From contig NZ_CP032869.1 in assembly GCF_003576455.2 (NCBI RefSeq), positions 992,001 to 1,056,000 of the forward strand: DNA of 64,000 nucleotides. The letters are read 5' to 3'. Position 1 is the first letter of the stretch, and each line of letters starts with the position of its first letter. A model generated the notes under the pieces. It was not told where the DNA came from and ran no database searches. It worked only from the letters and a program-made list of their open reading frames with translations. The translations under genes were made by a program, and so were the position numbers. Origin of the DNA: Mucilaginibacter celer. GTDB taxonomy: Bacteria > Bacteroidota > Bacteroidia > Sphingobacteriales > Sphingobacteriaceae. Of this stretch, positions 14,132-23,708 are shown one piece after another.

Positions 14132-16126
14132 ATGGCTTATAAAACACCCGGCGTTTATGTGCAGGAAATTGCACTTTTTCCGCCATCAGTAGCCCAGGTT
14201 GAAACCGCAATCCCGGCCTTTATCGGTTACACGGCCTTTGCCCTAACGCCCGATGGCAAAACATTGGCCAATACCCCAACGCGTATCAAATCGCTGCTGG
14301 AGTTTGAGAGCCTTTTTGGCACGGCATACATCCAGGTGGCGTATAACGTAACCATCGATCCTGCCAATAACCATATTCTGGGCGTGTTGCCTGATAAGCG
14401 CTTTCATTTATACAATGCCTTAAGACAGTATTTTGATAATGGCGGCGGTCCTTGTTATATCGTTTCGGTAGGTAGTTTTGCCGATACTATAGGTTTTCAA
14501 CCGTTATCAGATGGTATTGCCACGCTCAGCGCTTACGATGAACCGACACTGATCCTTTTCCCGGACGCGGTTGAACTGCTGGACGCTACCAAAAAGCCCG
14601 ACCTGCTTAAATTCAGCTCACTGCAAACTCAGGCTCTGGCCTTGTGCGCCCGAATGCAGGACAGGTTTTCGATCCTCGATGTTTTGCAGGGCGATAAACC
14701 GCAGAATGTAAGCTACAAACCTATTGATGATTTCCGTAATTCTGTTGGCCTCAATAACCTTAATTATGGCGCGGCTTATTATCCGTGGATCATTACCAGC
14801 TATGCCGTAAATGTGGATTTCAGGCAGTTGGTATTTTGGGATAATGCCAATCCAACACCCAATAAAATCACCAATTATGATGCCTTTTCAAAAAGCCAGG
14901 CCGAAAAAGATCTGGTAACTGCTCTGCAAAATGCAATGAGCGACACCGATAAGGTAATAGCCCAGGTTTTCAGCACCCAGGCCGATAAGGATGCACTAAG
15001 GTTAGGCGGTATTGACGCTATTAAGGCCAAACTATCGGTTTTTGTAAATAACCTGATCAAAAATGTTACTGCCGATACACAGACAACCGGTTACATGAAT
15101 CTGGTATCCTCAGTTGCTGTAGCTTTCAAAAAAGCAAAAGCAGCTATTCCGGCAAATTCTCCGCTTAATGTGGATATCGACCGGATGGCCAAGGATAAAA
15201 AATTGACCGATGCCATTGTAAAGCTGGTATCCATCGAAAAAAATGTAACCGTAAAACCAAACATGCCCGGCCGCGATCCCAAAACCATTTATGGCGTTTT
15301 AGACGGAACCGATTGGCTGCAGGGCTTAACTTTTGATACAGCCCCGATTACGCCGGATGTGTACACCCATAATGCGGTTGGCGGCCTTAACATCGTCAAG
15401 GCGGTTACAGATACCCTGAATACCATCCTCAGCTATTTTGCGGCATTACTTAGCGGCGCGCAGTTTTATGAAAATCAGGCCGAGCAGGCCCTGTTTGCGG
15501 GTAACGCCTTTTTTAACGGTGTAAATGTGGCTACCGGACTTGAAATGAGCACCATGCCGCCATCCGGTTCCATTGCCGGTGTATATGCTAATGTTGATGG
15601 TGCTCGCGGCGTTTGGAAAGCACCTGCCAATGTAAGCCTTAACAACGTGGTAGGCCCGGTAGTTAAAATAGATAACAGCGATCAGGATGATATGAACGTT
15701 ACCTCAACCGGTAAATCAATCAATGCCATCAGGGCGTTTGCAGGTCGTGGTACCCTGGTTTGGGGGGCGCGTACGTTGGCCGGTAATGATAACGAGTGGC
15801 GTTACATCCCGGTAAGGCGTTTCTTTATCATGGTTGAAGAATCGGTAAAAAAAGCTACCTACCCATTTGTGTTTGAAAACAATGATGCCAACACCTGGAC
15901 AAAAATGCGGGTAATGGTTCAAAACTTTTTAACACTGCAATGGCGTGCGGGAGCGCTGCAAGGTGCCAAACCCGAAGACGCGTTTTTTGTACACGTAGGC
16001 CTTAACGAAACCATGACTGCCCAGGACATATTGGAGGGCCGCATGATAGTTGAAATAGGTATGGCTGTAGTAAGGCCGGCCGAGTTTATCATTCTGCGCT
16101 TTATGCACAAAATGATGGAGAGTTAA
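14132..16126 (+). CDS. contractile tail sheath protein 2, with large middle insertion
   Basis: A 664-aa paralogue of the preceding sheath: same N-arm (YKTPGVYVQEIALFPPSV) and same C-terminal block (RGVWKAPANVSLNN, WGARTLAGNDNEWRYIPVRRFF, LQWRAGALQGAKPEDAFFVHVG). It is 181 residues longer; extra sequence lies between about 240 and 480, after the shared NLNYGAAYYPW, and is helical and Lys/Asp-rich. In multi-sheath eCIS the longer version often forms the ring next to the baseplate or a decorated surface, which is inferred here. 11 bp after sheath 1. Confidence 0.95.
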   Translation: MAYKTPGVYVQEIALFPPSVAQVETAIPAFIGYTAFALTPDGKTLANTPTRIKSLLEFESLFGTAYIQVAYNVTIDPANNHILGVLPDKRFHLYNALRQYFDNGGGPCYIVSVGSFADTIGFQPLSDGIATLSAYDEPTLILFPDAVELLDATKKPDLLKFSSLQTQALALCARMQDRFSILDVLQGDKPQNVSYKPIDDFRNSVGLNNLNYGAAYYPWIITSYAVNVDFRQLVFWDNANPTPNKITNYDAFSKSQAEKDLVTALQNAMSDTDKVIAQVFSTQADKDALRLGGIDAIKAKLSVFVNNLIKNVTADTQTTGYMNLVSSVAVAFKKAKAAIPANSPLNVDIDRMAKDKKLTDAIVKLVSIEKNVTVKPNMPGRDPKTIYGVLDGTDWLQGLTFDTAPITPDVYTHNAVGGLNIVKAVTDTLNTILSYFAALLSGAQFYENQAEQALFAGNAFFNGVNVATGLEMSTMPPSGSIAGVYANVDGARGVWKAPANVSLNNVVGPVVKIDNSDQDDMNVTSTGKSINAIRAFAGRGTLVWGARTLAGNDNEWRYIPVRRFFIMVEESVKKATYPFVFENNDANTWTKMRVMVQNFLTLQWRAGALQGAKPEDAFFVHVGLNETMTAQDILEGRMIVEIGMAVVRPAEFIILRFMHKMMES

Positions 16127-16165
16127 TCAAATTAATCAATTGAATTTCATTTAATAACAAATAAA

Positions 16166-16597
16166 ATGGCAAATTATCCTCTACCAAAATTCCATTTCCA
16201 GGTTGACTGGGGTGGCACACGTATCGGTTTTACCGAAGTTACCGGCTTACAGATTGAAACCGAAGTGGTTGAATACCGCGAAGGCAGCAGCAAGGAGTAC
16301 AACAAGGTAAAAATGCCCGGTATGCGTAAATACGGCAACATCACCCTTAAACGGGGCACCTTTGCCAACGATAATGAGTTTTATGATTGGATGAACACCG
16401 TAAAACTAAACCAGATAGAACGCCGCGACCTTACCATCAACCTGTTGAATGAAGAGCACCAGCCGGTAGTTACCTGGTCGGTTAAAAATGCCTTCCCGGT
16501 TAAGATCCAGTCGGCCGATTTAAAGGCAGATGCTAACGAGGCTGCTATTGAAACTTTGGAAGTTGCACACGAAGGTTTAACCATTAAAAACGGCTAA
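16166..16597 (+). CDS. inner tube protein 1 (T4 gp19 family, Afp1/Pvc1-like)
   Basis: A 143-aa tube subunit. Signature: YPLPKFHFQVDWGGTRIGFTEVTGLQIETEVVEYREG (4-40), PGMRKYGNITLKRG (51-64) and NEFYDWMN. Hexameric rings of this protein stack to make the tube that is pushed through the target membrane and carries cargo in its lumen. It is probably the bulk tube protein, being followed by a single shorter-run paralogue. RBS is weak as usual for the phylum. Confidence 0.95.
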   Translation: MANYPLPKFHFQVDWGGTRIGFTEVTGLQIETEVVEYREGSSKEYNKVKMPGMRKYGNITLKRGTFANDNEFYDWMNTVKLNQIERRDLTINLLNEEHQPVVTWSVKNAFPVKIQSADLKADANEAAIETLEVAHEGLTIKNG

Positions 16598-16599
16598 AC

Positions 16600-17058
16600 A
16601 TGGCCTTCGACGCTAAATCGGGTTATCCGCCTTTAGGCTTCCACTTTAAAGTGACGTTTACTGGCATTGGCGAGGAAGAGATCGACAGCCGTTTCCAGAA
16701 TGTATCGGGCCTATCTATGGAGATGGAAACCGAGAGCAGAAAGGAGGGCGGTGAAAACCGCTTTGAGCACGCCTTACCGGTACGGGCCAAGTTCCCGGCG
16801 CTGGTATTGAAGCGCGGGCTGATCACCGAATCGAAACTACTGGTGGATTGGTGTAATAACGTGTTCAATAATTTTATTATCGAACCAAAAGACCTCACCG
16901 TTAGCCTGCTTAACGAAGAGCACGACCCGCTTTTAACCTGGAATGTAGTGCAGGCCTGGCCAAAAAAATGGAGCCTGAGCGATTTGAATGCCGAGCAAAA
17001 CAGCATCGCTATTGAAAGCTTTGAGTTGCAGTACCAGTATTACACCCTTCAAACCTGA
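16600..17058 (+). CDS. inner tube protein 2 (gp19 family, Afp5-like)
   Basis: A 152-aa second tube-family protein, starting 2 bp after the first. Shared pattern: YPPLGFHFKVTFTGIGEEEIDSRFQNVSGLSMEMETE, FPALVLKRGL and SLLNEEHDPLLTWNVVQAWP. Differences such as RKEGGENRFEHALP match Afp5/Pvc5, which sits at the baseplate end as an initiator ring between spike and main tube. Confidence 0.92.
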   Translation: MAFDAKSGYPPLGFHFKVTFTGIGEEEIDSRFQNVSGLSMEMETESRKEGGENRFEHALPVRAKFPALVLKRGLITESKLLVDWCNNVFNNFIIEPKDLTVSLLNEEHDPLLTWNVVQAWPKKWSLSDLNAEQNSIAIESFELQYQYYTLQT

Positions 17059-17062
17059 TGTT

Positions 17063-17239
17063 ATGCCTATCGAGATCAGAGAACTCAACATCCGCGTAAG
17101 CGTAAACCAAAGCCCTGCCGAACAGGATGCAAAACCAAGCGGAAGCAGCGGCGGTGGCGGCGGTGCCGACAAGGACGAGATCATTGCCGAATGCGTGGAG
17201 CAGATTTTGGAAATATTGAAAAATAAAAACGAACGCTGA
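17063..17239 (+). CDS. small DUF5908-type eCIS protein
   Basis: A 58-aa protein: MPIEIRELNIRVSVN, a low-complexity SGSSGGGGG linker (about 27-37) and a helical acidic end (DEIIAECVEQILEIL). 'PIEIREL' start plus Ser/Gly linker is what I know as DUF5908, found between tube and LysM genes in eCIS loci (Afp6 position). The ATG at 17063 is chosen over upstream in-frame starts because it clears the tube gene by 4 bp. Its stop overlaps the next start (TGATG). Role unknown. Confidence 0.75.
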   Translation: MPIEIRELNIRVSVNQSPAEQDAKPSGSSGGGGGADKDEIIAECVEQILEILKNKNER

Positions 17240-17910
17240 TGCCTGATAACGTAACCAAAATGAAGATTGTGGCCTGGTCCGATCCTCAGAACAAAAAGGA
17301 GGAAGGCTCCATGTTTGTGCAGGTGAATCCTGAAAGCTACAGCCAGAAAATTGAGATCAAATATTCTGACAAGCAGGCGCAAGGCACATCGGGTAAGCTG
17401 CCCAAATTCTCCAAGATCGAGCCGCAGAAAATGGATTTTGAACTGATGTTTGATCGTACCGGGGTGATCAACGGCGCTACTGCCGGCGAACTGGGGGTTG
17501 ACGAGGATATCGAGAACCTGCAAAAGCTCATCATTGAGTACCAGGGCGATAAGCACCGGCCACGCTTTGTAAGCATTTACTGGGGAACGTTGCAATTTGA
17601 TGGCGCGCTCGAATCGATGGACATCAGCTATAAACTGTTTGATAGCCAGGGCAGGCCCCTGAGGGCGATAGTGAAAACATCGTTCATCGGCTCGGTTGAA
17701 GATAAAAAGCGGGTAGCTAAAGAAAACGCCCAATCGCCCGATTTGATGAAAGTACGGGTAATTAACGAGGGTGATACCCTGCCGCTGCTCTGCTACGAAA
17801 TGTATGGCGATTCGAAGTATTACATTGAAGTAGCCCGTGTAAACGGCCTTAACGATTTCAGGTACTTAACCACAGGTTCAAAGATCAAGTTTCCACCATT
17901 AAACCAATAA
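17239..17910 (+). CDS. baseplate hub LysM protein (Afp7/Pvc7-like CIS tube protein)
   Basis: A 223-aa protein with an N-terminal CIS tube-protein domain (QVNPESYSQKIEIKYS, MDFELMFDRTGVI) and a C-terminal LysM-like module (VRVINEGDTLPLLCYEMYGDSKYYIEVARVNGLNDFRYLTTGSKIKFPP). In the family it links tube initiator, spike and baseplate wedges, like T4 gp53/gp54 functions. It overlaps the DUF5908 stop by one base and precedes the spike gene by 7 bp. Confidence 0.9.
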   Translation: MPDNVTKMKIVAWSDPQNKKEEGSMFVQVNPESYSQKIEIKYSDKQAQGTSGKLPKFSKIEPQKMDFELMFDRTGVINGATAGELGVDEDIENLQKLIIEYQGDKHRPRFVSIYWGTLQFDGALESMDISYKLFDSQGRPLRAIVKTSFIGSVEDKKRVAKENAQSPDLMKVRVINEGDTLPLLCYEMYGDSKYYIEVARVNGLNDFRYLTTGSKIKFPPLNQ

Positions 17911-17917
17911 TAACATC

Positions 17918-19669
17918 ATGGCCGATAGCCGCACCATAGAAACCACCAGGCCCGGTACCGTTGTTACCCCCGTTGTAAAAATTGAGGGTACCGAAATACC
18001 GCGTACCATGCAGGTGGAAGCTATTGTGATTGATAAAGGCGTGAACCGCATAGCCGCCGCCAAACTGGTAATTATGGATGGCGACAGCTCGGCCCAAAAG
18101 TTTGATGCCAGCAACGGCGACCTGTTTGTGCCGGGAAAAAGTATCGAGATACTGTGCGGTTATCAATCTGATAACTACACCCTGTTTAAAGGTGTGGTGA
18201 TAAAACATAGCATCAAGCTGCGCAATAGCGGCTCGCAACTGGTAATTGAATGCCGTGATAAGGCCATAGCCATGACTCTGGCCCGCCACAGCAAATACTT
18301 TGGCGAAAAGGTGAAGGACAGTGATGCTATTACAACTCTGGCTGGCAATTACAGCGGTTTAACCGCTGATGTAGCCACCATGAACGTAACCACAAGCGAT
18401 TTGGTACAATACGAGGCCACCGACTGGGATTTCATCACCGCCCGTGCCGAAGCAAACGGCATGCTGGTTTACACTGATGATAATACGCTATCCATCAAAG
18501 CCCCTGAATTAAGCGGCAGCCCGGTTGTAGAGTTATCATTTGGTGCCACCATGCTGGAGTTGGATGCCGAGATCGATTCACGGATCCAGTTCCCGTCCGT
18601 AACCGGCCGCACCTGGAACCCGGCCTCGCAGGAGATTGAAAAGGTTGATGCCAATCCGCCATCAAGCGAGATGAACGGCAACCTTACGGCCGATGACCTG
18701 GCAGGTGTGTTTAACGAAAAGGATTTTCACCTGAACCATGGAGGCAAGCTTACCCAACCCGAGCTACAGGCCTGGGCAACAGGCATGAAACTGAAACAGG
18801 TGCTCTCCAAAGTACGCGGCAGGGTGAAATTTAAAGGCATCCACACCGTAAAACCCGGTATGATCATTAAGCTGAGCAACCTAAGCGACCGCTTTAACGG
18901 CAACGCTTTTGTAAGCCACATCCAACACCATGTATCCGCCGGAGACTGGCAACTGGAAGTACAGTTTGGATTAGATCCGCAATGGTTTGCCGAAAAATTT
19001 GAGACCAGTATCAAACCAGCCTCAGCATTGATCCAGGCGGTACCCGGCTTGCAGATAGGGGTAGTAACCCAACTGGAAAGCGACCCGGATGGCGAATGCC
19101 GCATACTGGTACGGATGCCGGTAATCAGCCCGGACGAGCAGGGCATCTGGGCCCGGGTAGCCACCTTAGATGCCGGTAAAGAACGTGGCAGTTTCTTTTT
19201 GCCCGAGGTGGGCGATGAAGTGGTAGTAGGCTTTTTAAACAGTGATCCCCGCAAACCCGTGGTACTGGGCATGCTGAACAGCAGCAACAAAACCGCGCCG
19301 CTACAGGCTGCCGATGCCAATAACCAAAAAGGCTTTGTAACCCGCAGCAAAATGAAAATGATTTTTGATGATGATAAAAAATCAGTCACTATCGAAACGC
19401 CTGCCGGGAAAAAAATAACGATGGATGAAGATGCCGGGGCGATTGAGCTGAAGGACGAAAACAACAACTCCATCAAAATGAACAGCGACGGGATCACCAT
19501 CGAAACCAAAGGAAAACTGGTTTTAAAAGCCCAGCAGGATTTTAATGCCGAGGGAATGAATGTAAGCCTGAAAGCCAATACCTCGTTCGCGGCCGAAGGA
19601 TCGGCCGGTGTGGAGGTGAAATCGAGCGGAACGGCAACGCTTAAAGGTGCAATTGTACAAATAAACTAA
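17918..19669 (+). CDS. VgrG-like spike protein (Afp8/Pvc8-like)
   Basis: A 583-aa trimeric spike/hub. N-terminal gp27-like region (1-365) with QLVIECRDKAIAMT and YEATDWDFITARAEANGMLVYTDD; an OB-fold gp5 domain (about 378-455: VVTQLESDPDGECRILVRMP ... FFLPEVGDEVVVGFLNSDPRKPVVLG); and a C-terminal triple-beta-helix needle of short repeats (GKKITMDEDAGAIELKDEN, GITIETKGKLVLKA). No toxin domain extends past the needle, which ends at AIVQIN and is capped by the next gene's PAAR protein. Confidence 0.93.
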   Translation: MADSRTIETTRPGTVVTPVVKIEGTEIPRTMQVEAIVIDKGVNRIAAAKLVIMDGDSSAQKFDASNGDLFVPGKSIEILCGYQSDNYTLFKGVVIKHSIKLRNSGSQLVIECRDKAIAMTLARHSKYFGEKVKDSDAITTLAGNYSGLTADVATMNVTTSDLVQYEATDWDFITARAEANGMLVYTDDNTLSIKAPELSGSPVVELSFGATMLELDAEIDSRIQFPSVTGRTWNPASQEIEKVDANPPSSEMNGNLTADDLAGVFNEKDFHLNHGGKLTQPELQAWATGMKLKQVLSKVRGRVKFKGIHTVKPGMIIKLSNLSDRFNGNAFVSHIQHHVSAGDWQLEVQFGLDPQWFAEKFETSIKPASALIQAVPGLQIGVVTQLESDPDGECRILVRMPVISPDEQGIWARVATLDAGKERGSFFLPEVGDEVVVGFLNSDPRKPVVLGMLNSSNKTAPLQAADANNQKGFVTRSKMKMIFDDDKKSVTIETPAGKKITMDEDAGAIELKDENNNSIKMNSDGITIETKGKLVLKAQQDFNAEGMNVSLKANTSFAAEGSAGVEVKSSGTATLKGAIVQIN

Positions 19670-19678
19670 TAGCAAAAA

Positions 19679-19969
19679 ATGGGAGCAGCAGCACGGATAG
19701 GCGATATGCACGTATGCCCTATGTTTAACGGTCCGGCACCTCATGTAGGTGGGCCTGTGATGGGGCCGGGGGTACCAACGGTACTTATTGGCGGCATGCC
19801 TGCCGTTTGCGTGGGCGATATGTGTACTTGTGCCGGTCCGCCCGATTCGATCATCAAGGGCTCGGCAACGGTGATGATAGGCGGAAAGCCCGCCGCCCGT
19901 ATGGGCGATAGCACAGCCCACGGCGGATCGATAGTGTTAGGCTGCCCAACAGTAATCATCGGAGGCTGA
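19679..19969 (+). CDS. PAAR-domain spike tip (Afp10-like)
   Basis: A 96-aa protein that is almost only a PAAR domain: MGAAARIGDMHVCPMFNG, a Gly/Pro-rich core (GPGVPTVLIGGMPAVCVGD, VMIGGKPAARMGDSTAHGG) and a CPTVIIGG end. His and Cys residues (His11, Cys13, Cys50/52, His83, Cys91) are candidates for binding the metal at the tip. It sharpens the VgrG-like needle; no effector extension is fused. Confidence 0.93.
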   Translation: MGAAARIGDMHVCPMFNGPAPHVGGPVMGPGVPTVLIGGMPAVCVGDMCTCAGPPDSIIKGSATVMIGGKPAARMGDSTAHGGSIVLGCPTVIIGG

Positions 19970-19974
19970 AGAAA

Positions 19975-20397
19975 ATGGAACCAAAAATAGCTTTTATAGG
20001 CAGGGGCTGGAGTTTTCCGCCCAGTTTTGATAACCACGGCGGTAAAGTAGAAATGCTTACCGACGAGGCCGATATCGAAAGCAGCCTCGGCATATTGTTC
20101 ACTACCCGCCTGGGCGAGCGCGTAATGCAGCCAACTTTTGGCTGCGATTTACAAAATGTAGTTTTTGAGGCCGTGAACCTCACCCTTAAAACCTACATCA
20201 AAGATTTGATTGAAACCGCCGTACTGTACTTTGAACCAAGGATAACGCTTAACAGCACCGACGTTGACAGCAGTATGGATAATGAAGGGATTTTGCTTAT
20301 CAAGCTTAATTACACGGTGCGTACCACCAATTCGAGGTACAATTACGTGTTCCCTTTTTATAAAAATGACCTTACCAGTATCATGACCAACAAATAG
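19975..20397 (+). CDS. gp25-like baseplate protein (Afp9/Pvc9, GPW/gp25 family)
   Basis: A 140-aa baseplate wedge protein. Core pattern: IAFIGRGWSFPPSF (5-18), DIESSLGILFTTRLGERVMQPTFGCDLQNVVFE (35-67), with the family's RPGER-like RLGER, and EPRITLNSTDVD. In T4 and relatives it joins the wedge and starts sheath polymerisation. It sits 5 bp after PAAR and 8 bp before the baseplate J-like gene, the usual Afp9-Afp11 order. Confidence 0.92.
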   Translation: MEPKIAFIGRGWSFPPSFDNHGGKVEMLTDEADIESSLGILFTTRLGERVMQPTFGCDLQNVVFEAVNLTLKTYIKDLIETAVLYFEPRITLNSTDVDSSMDNEGILLIKLNYTVRTTNSRYNYVFPFYKNDLTSIMTNK

Positions 20398-20405
20398 AAC
20401 TAACC

Positions 20406-23400
20406 ATGGCCTGTAACGATAAAAATCCGCTTCAACGTGATGGCTCAAGCCAGTCGCAGCGCTTTCTGAAAGCGCTCGATCCAGCCTACGCCCCAATTGA
20501 GGAATTGGGCATGGAAGATTGGCTAACGTTCGCGGCCGCTTATGCTGATAAACTTAACTACTACTCGCTTAAAGACAGCGACCACCCGCAGGGCGACTGG
20601 AAACCCTTCTTTATCCAGGATAAAAAAGCCCTGCAGGATTTTCTGAAACAGGTTGAAGTAAAAATACAGAATGCTGATCTGGGCTTTCCCGATTCGAGCA
20701 TCAAAAGCGATGTAGAGCCACACCTGGCGCTGTTCATGAGCTTTATTATGCTCCTCCAGCACTCAAAAGATGCCCTGAACCAGTTTACCGGCCGCCACCT
20801 CGATTTTTATTTTAAGCAGGTATTACAACTCCGTAATCGCCCCGAGGTACCCGATAAGGTACACGTAATATTTGAACTGGCCCGCAACCTAACCGGTTTC
20901 CTTTTGCCGCAAGGCACCGCGCTTGATGCCGGGAAGGATAAAAGCACTAAACCGCGGCCCATAGTATTTAAAACCAACAGCGAACTGGCCGTAAACAGCG
21001 CCACCATAGCCGCCATGAAAAGCTGGTACAGGGCTGATGCTGATAAACGGGTTGCTTATGCCGATGTAAGTTTTTCGGCAGATGGTTTGGGTACGCCTTT
21101 TAAGGATGATGTGCCTAAATGGAACCCTTTTGGCAATGTTAGCTGGCCAACGGCTTCGATGGGTTTTGCCTTTGCATCAAAAGTTTTATTGATGAACGAG
21201 GGCGACCGGACCATCACCCTAACGCTTAACTTTAACGCGCTGGATACCATTGATGCGACCGCGCTGCCGAAATTGTTTAAAGCATTTGTAACCTCCGAGA
21301 AAGACTGGATCCAGGCAGATTTTCCAACCACAGATGCTTTTGTGGTTAAAAGCAACCAGTTGATTATTACGGTAAACATCCCCGCAAAGGCCAAGGCTAT
21401 AGTACCGTACGACCCGGCAATTCATAAAGAACATTACAAAACCGATTTTCCGGTTATCCGCCTGCTGATGAATGTGCAGGATAAGGCTTACCCGGTTTAC
21501 CAGGCGCTGCGCAAAGCCAAGCTTAACAATGTAACTATTGATGTGCAGGTAAAAGGGATGAAAAACCTTTCGGTAGAGAACGATAACGGCAAAGTTGATC
21601 CATCCAAACCGTTTTTTCCTTACGGGGCACTTCCGCAGGCCGGTTCAAACCTGTATATCGGCAACGCCGAAATCTTCCAAAAAAACTGGACACAGATCAC
21701 CCCAAATATTGAATGGAAGGGTGTACCTGCCGATTTGAAAAGTTATTACACCGCGTACCGTGTAAACTATCTGCTGCCAACCTTAACGCCCAGCGGCTAT
21801 GATATTACTGCGGCCGCGAGCAGCGAACCTAAAGATGAAACCGGTGGCGGCAGGGTAATAACCGGGAGCGATAGTTTCAAAGCAAAAGTTTATTATATCA
21901 AAGAGGGCAAATGGGTAGCCCCGGCAGTGAGCGAGGTAAATGCGCTGAGCAACACATTTAATATTGATCAGCCTAACAATAATCCGTCTGTAAACACCGC
22001 CGCGCCTTTCATTAATAAATACCTGTATTTTAATGTATCCGGCAGTTATAATCACGGCAGCGGTCCGCTGGCCGAAAAGGCTTTGGTGCAGCAGTATGTG
22101 CAGCCTATGCAGGCCTTTTTTCCGGTGGTTGGGTTTATCGGCTTTCAGCGGGCAAGTACCCCGGTGCAAACCCAAACCGAAAATTTTTCGGGTGCGGTAA
22201 AGGATAATTACATCCGCCTGAGCCTGCAGCGCGATTTTTTGCATAACGCGTACCCGCAATTATTTGCTATCGCGCTTACCGATACATCAAAAACAAAAAT
22301 AATCCCGAAGCAACCTTATACGCCGGAGATTTCATCGTTAACCCTTGATTACAAAGCATCGGCCAGCAATAAAATTGACGAGCTAACAGGCACTAACGAC
22401 AATTCTGGTTTGTTGACGGACTACATTAACCACAGCGTACAGTTTTTTCATGAAACCCCTTTTGGCCAGGCCGAGCAGCATGCTTTCCTTAAAAAACAAT
22501 ATCACGGTTTAATTGCCGATAATATCAGCGCCATGCCTAAAGTGCCTGATCTGGCCGGGTTTTATATTGGTATCGCGGATATAGAAACCGGCTCGGTAGC
22601 CAGCATTTTATTCCAGGTTGCTGAGGGGAGTGAAGATGCGCTTTCGCCATCCTTTACCGATACTATCCAACCTAAATGGTACTACCTATCAGGCAATGAA
22701 TGGCTGGCTTTGGATAAGAAAAATATCATCAGCGATGATACCAACGATTTTTTACGATCAGGCATTATCCGGTTTTTGATCCCCGAAGGTGCTACTACCA
22801 ATAACACTTTTCTTAACCAAAGCCTTACCTGGCTCGGCGTAGAGTTACCCGCTTCGGTGAGTATCAATTCGGTTTGTAAATTCATAAACGTACATATCCA
22901 GGCCGCAGAAGCTGAGTTTGATGATAATGACAATGAGTTATCGCACCTGGCAAGCGGCCTGCCCGCAGGCACCATCAGTAAATTGGTGGACAGGCTGCCG
23001 CAGATCAAATCCATCACACAGCCTTATGCGTCCTTTGGTGGATTGTTGCCTGAAGATGATGGAGCTTTCAGATTGAGAGTGAGCGAAAGGCTTAGGCATA
23101 AACACCGGGCCATCACCATTTGGGATTATGAGCATCTGGTAATGGCACAATTCCCGCAGGTGTTCAGGGTAAAATGCCTTAACCATACTGATGATAGCAG
23201 CGAGGTGGCACCCGGCAGCGTGCGGGTGGTGGCTATCCCTGATATCCGCAATCAGATCAGTTTTGATCCTTTTAAACCCCGCGTAAGCAAAAACACTTTG
23301 AGCGAGATCACCAAATACCTCTCGGGCCTCAACTCGCAGCATGTTGATTTGCTTACGATCAACCCCGATTATGAAGAAGTGATCCTATCCTTTAAAGTGA

Positions 23401-23708
23401 AATTTTATTTCGGACTGGATGAAAACCTGTACGCGGCCAAACTGAATACCGACCTGATCAATTACCTGTCGCCCTGGGCTTTTAACCAGAACGCCGATAT
23501 TGATTTTGGCGGCACGCTGTACAAAAGCGTAATGATCCGCTTTATTGAAGAACTATCTTATGTTGATTATATAGCCGATTTTAAAATGTACTTCACCGCC
23601 ACCGGGCCCGCAAATCCCGATGTGCTGGAGGCAGGCAACTCGAAAGCCATCCTGGTATCGGCCAAACAACACATTATTGATACCCAAACCGTACCCGTAT
23701 GCCCATGA
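20406..23708 (+). CDS. baseplate J-like wedge protein (Afp11/Pvc11-like)
   Basis: An 1100-aa wedge component. The N-terminal third is typical of Afp11-type proteins (MEDWLTFAAAYADKLNYY, HLALFMSFIMLLQHSKDALNQFTGRHLDFYFKQVL). The conserved gp6/J-type end is at about 870-1075: FRLRVSERLRHKHRAITIWDYEHLVMAQFPQVFRVKCLN followed by a ferredoxin-like VILSFKVKFYFGLDE segment. The middle (about 180-850) has beta-rich insertions. Its last codons overlap the start of the Afp12-like gene. Confidence 0.9.
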   Translation: MACNDKNPLQRDGSSQSQRFLKALDPAYAPIEELGMEDWLTFAAAYADKLNYYSLKDSDHPQGDWKPFFIQDKKALQDFLKQVEVKIQNADLGFPDSSIKSDVEPHLALFMSFIMLLQHSKDALNQFTGRHLDFYFKQVLQLRNRPEVPDKVHVIFELARNLTGFLLPQGTALDAGKDKSTKPRPIVFKTNSELAVNSATIAAMKSWYRADADKRVAYADVSFSADGLGTPFKDDVPKWNPFGNVSWPTASMGFAFASKVLLMNEGDRTITLTLNFNALDTIDATALPKLFKAFVTSEKDWIQADFPTTDAFVVKSNQLIITVNIPAKAKAIVPYDPAIHKEHYKTDFPVIRLLMNVQDKAYPVYQALRKAKLNNVTIDVQVKGMKNLSVENDNGKVDPSKPFFPYGALPQAGSNLYIGNAEIFQKNWTQITPNIEWKGVPADLKSYYTAYRVNYLLPTLTPSGYDITAAASSEPKDETGGGRVITGSDSFKAKVYYIKEGKWVAPAVSEVNALSNTFNIDQPNNNPSVNTAAPFINKYLYFNVSGSYNHGSGPLAEKALVQQYVQPMQAFFPVVGFIGFQRASTPVQTQTENFSGAVKDNYIRLSLQRDFLHNAYPQLFAIALTDTSKTKIIPKQPYTPEISSLTLDYKASASNKIDELTGTNDNSGLLTDYINHSVQFFHETPFGQAEQHAFLKKQYHGLIADNISAMPKVPDLAGFYIGIADIETGSVASILFQVAEGSEDALSPSFTDTIQPKWYYLSGNEWLALDKKNIISDDTNDFLRSGIIRFLIPEGATTNNTFLNQSLTWLGVELPASVSINSVCKFINVHIQAAEAEFDDNDNELSHLASGLPAGTISKLVDRLPQIKSITQPYASFGGLLPEDDGAFRLRVSERLRHKHRAITIWDYEHLVMAQFPQVFRVKCLNHTDDSSEVAPGSVRVVAIPDIRNQISFDPFKPRVSKNTLSEITKYLSGLNSQHVDLLTINPDYEEVILSFKVKFYFGLDENLYAAKLNTDLINYLSPWAFNQNADIDFGGTLYKSVMIRFIEELSYVDYIADFKMYFTATGPANPDVLEAGNSKAILVSAKQHIIDTQTVPVCP

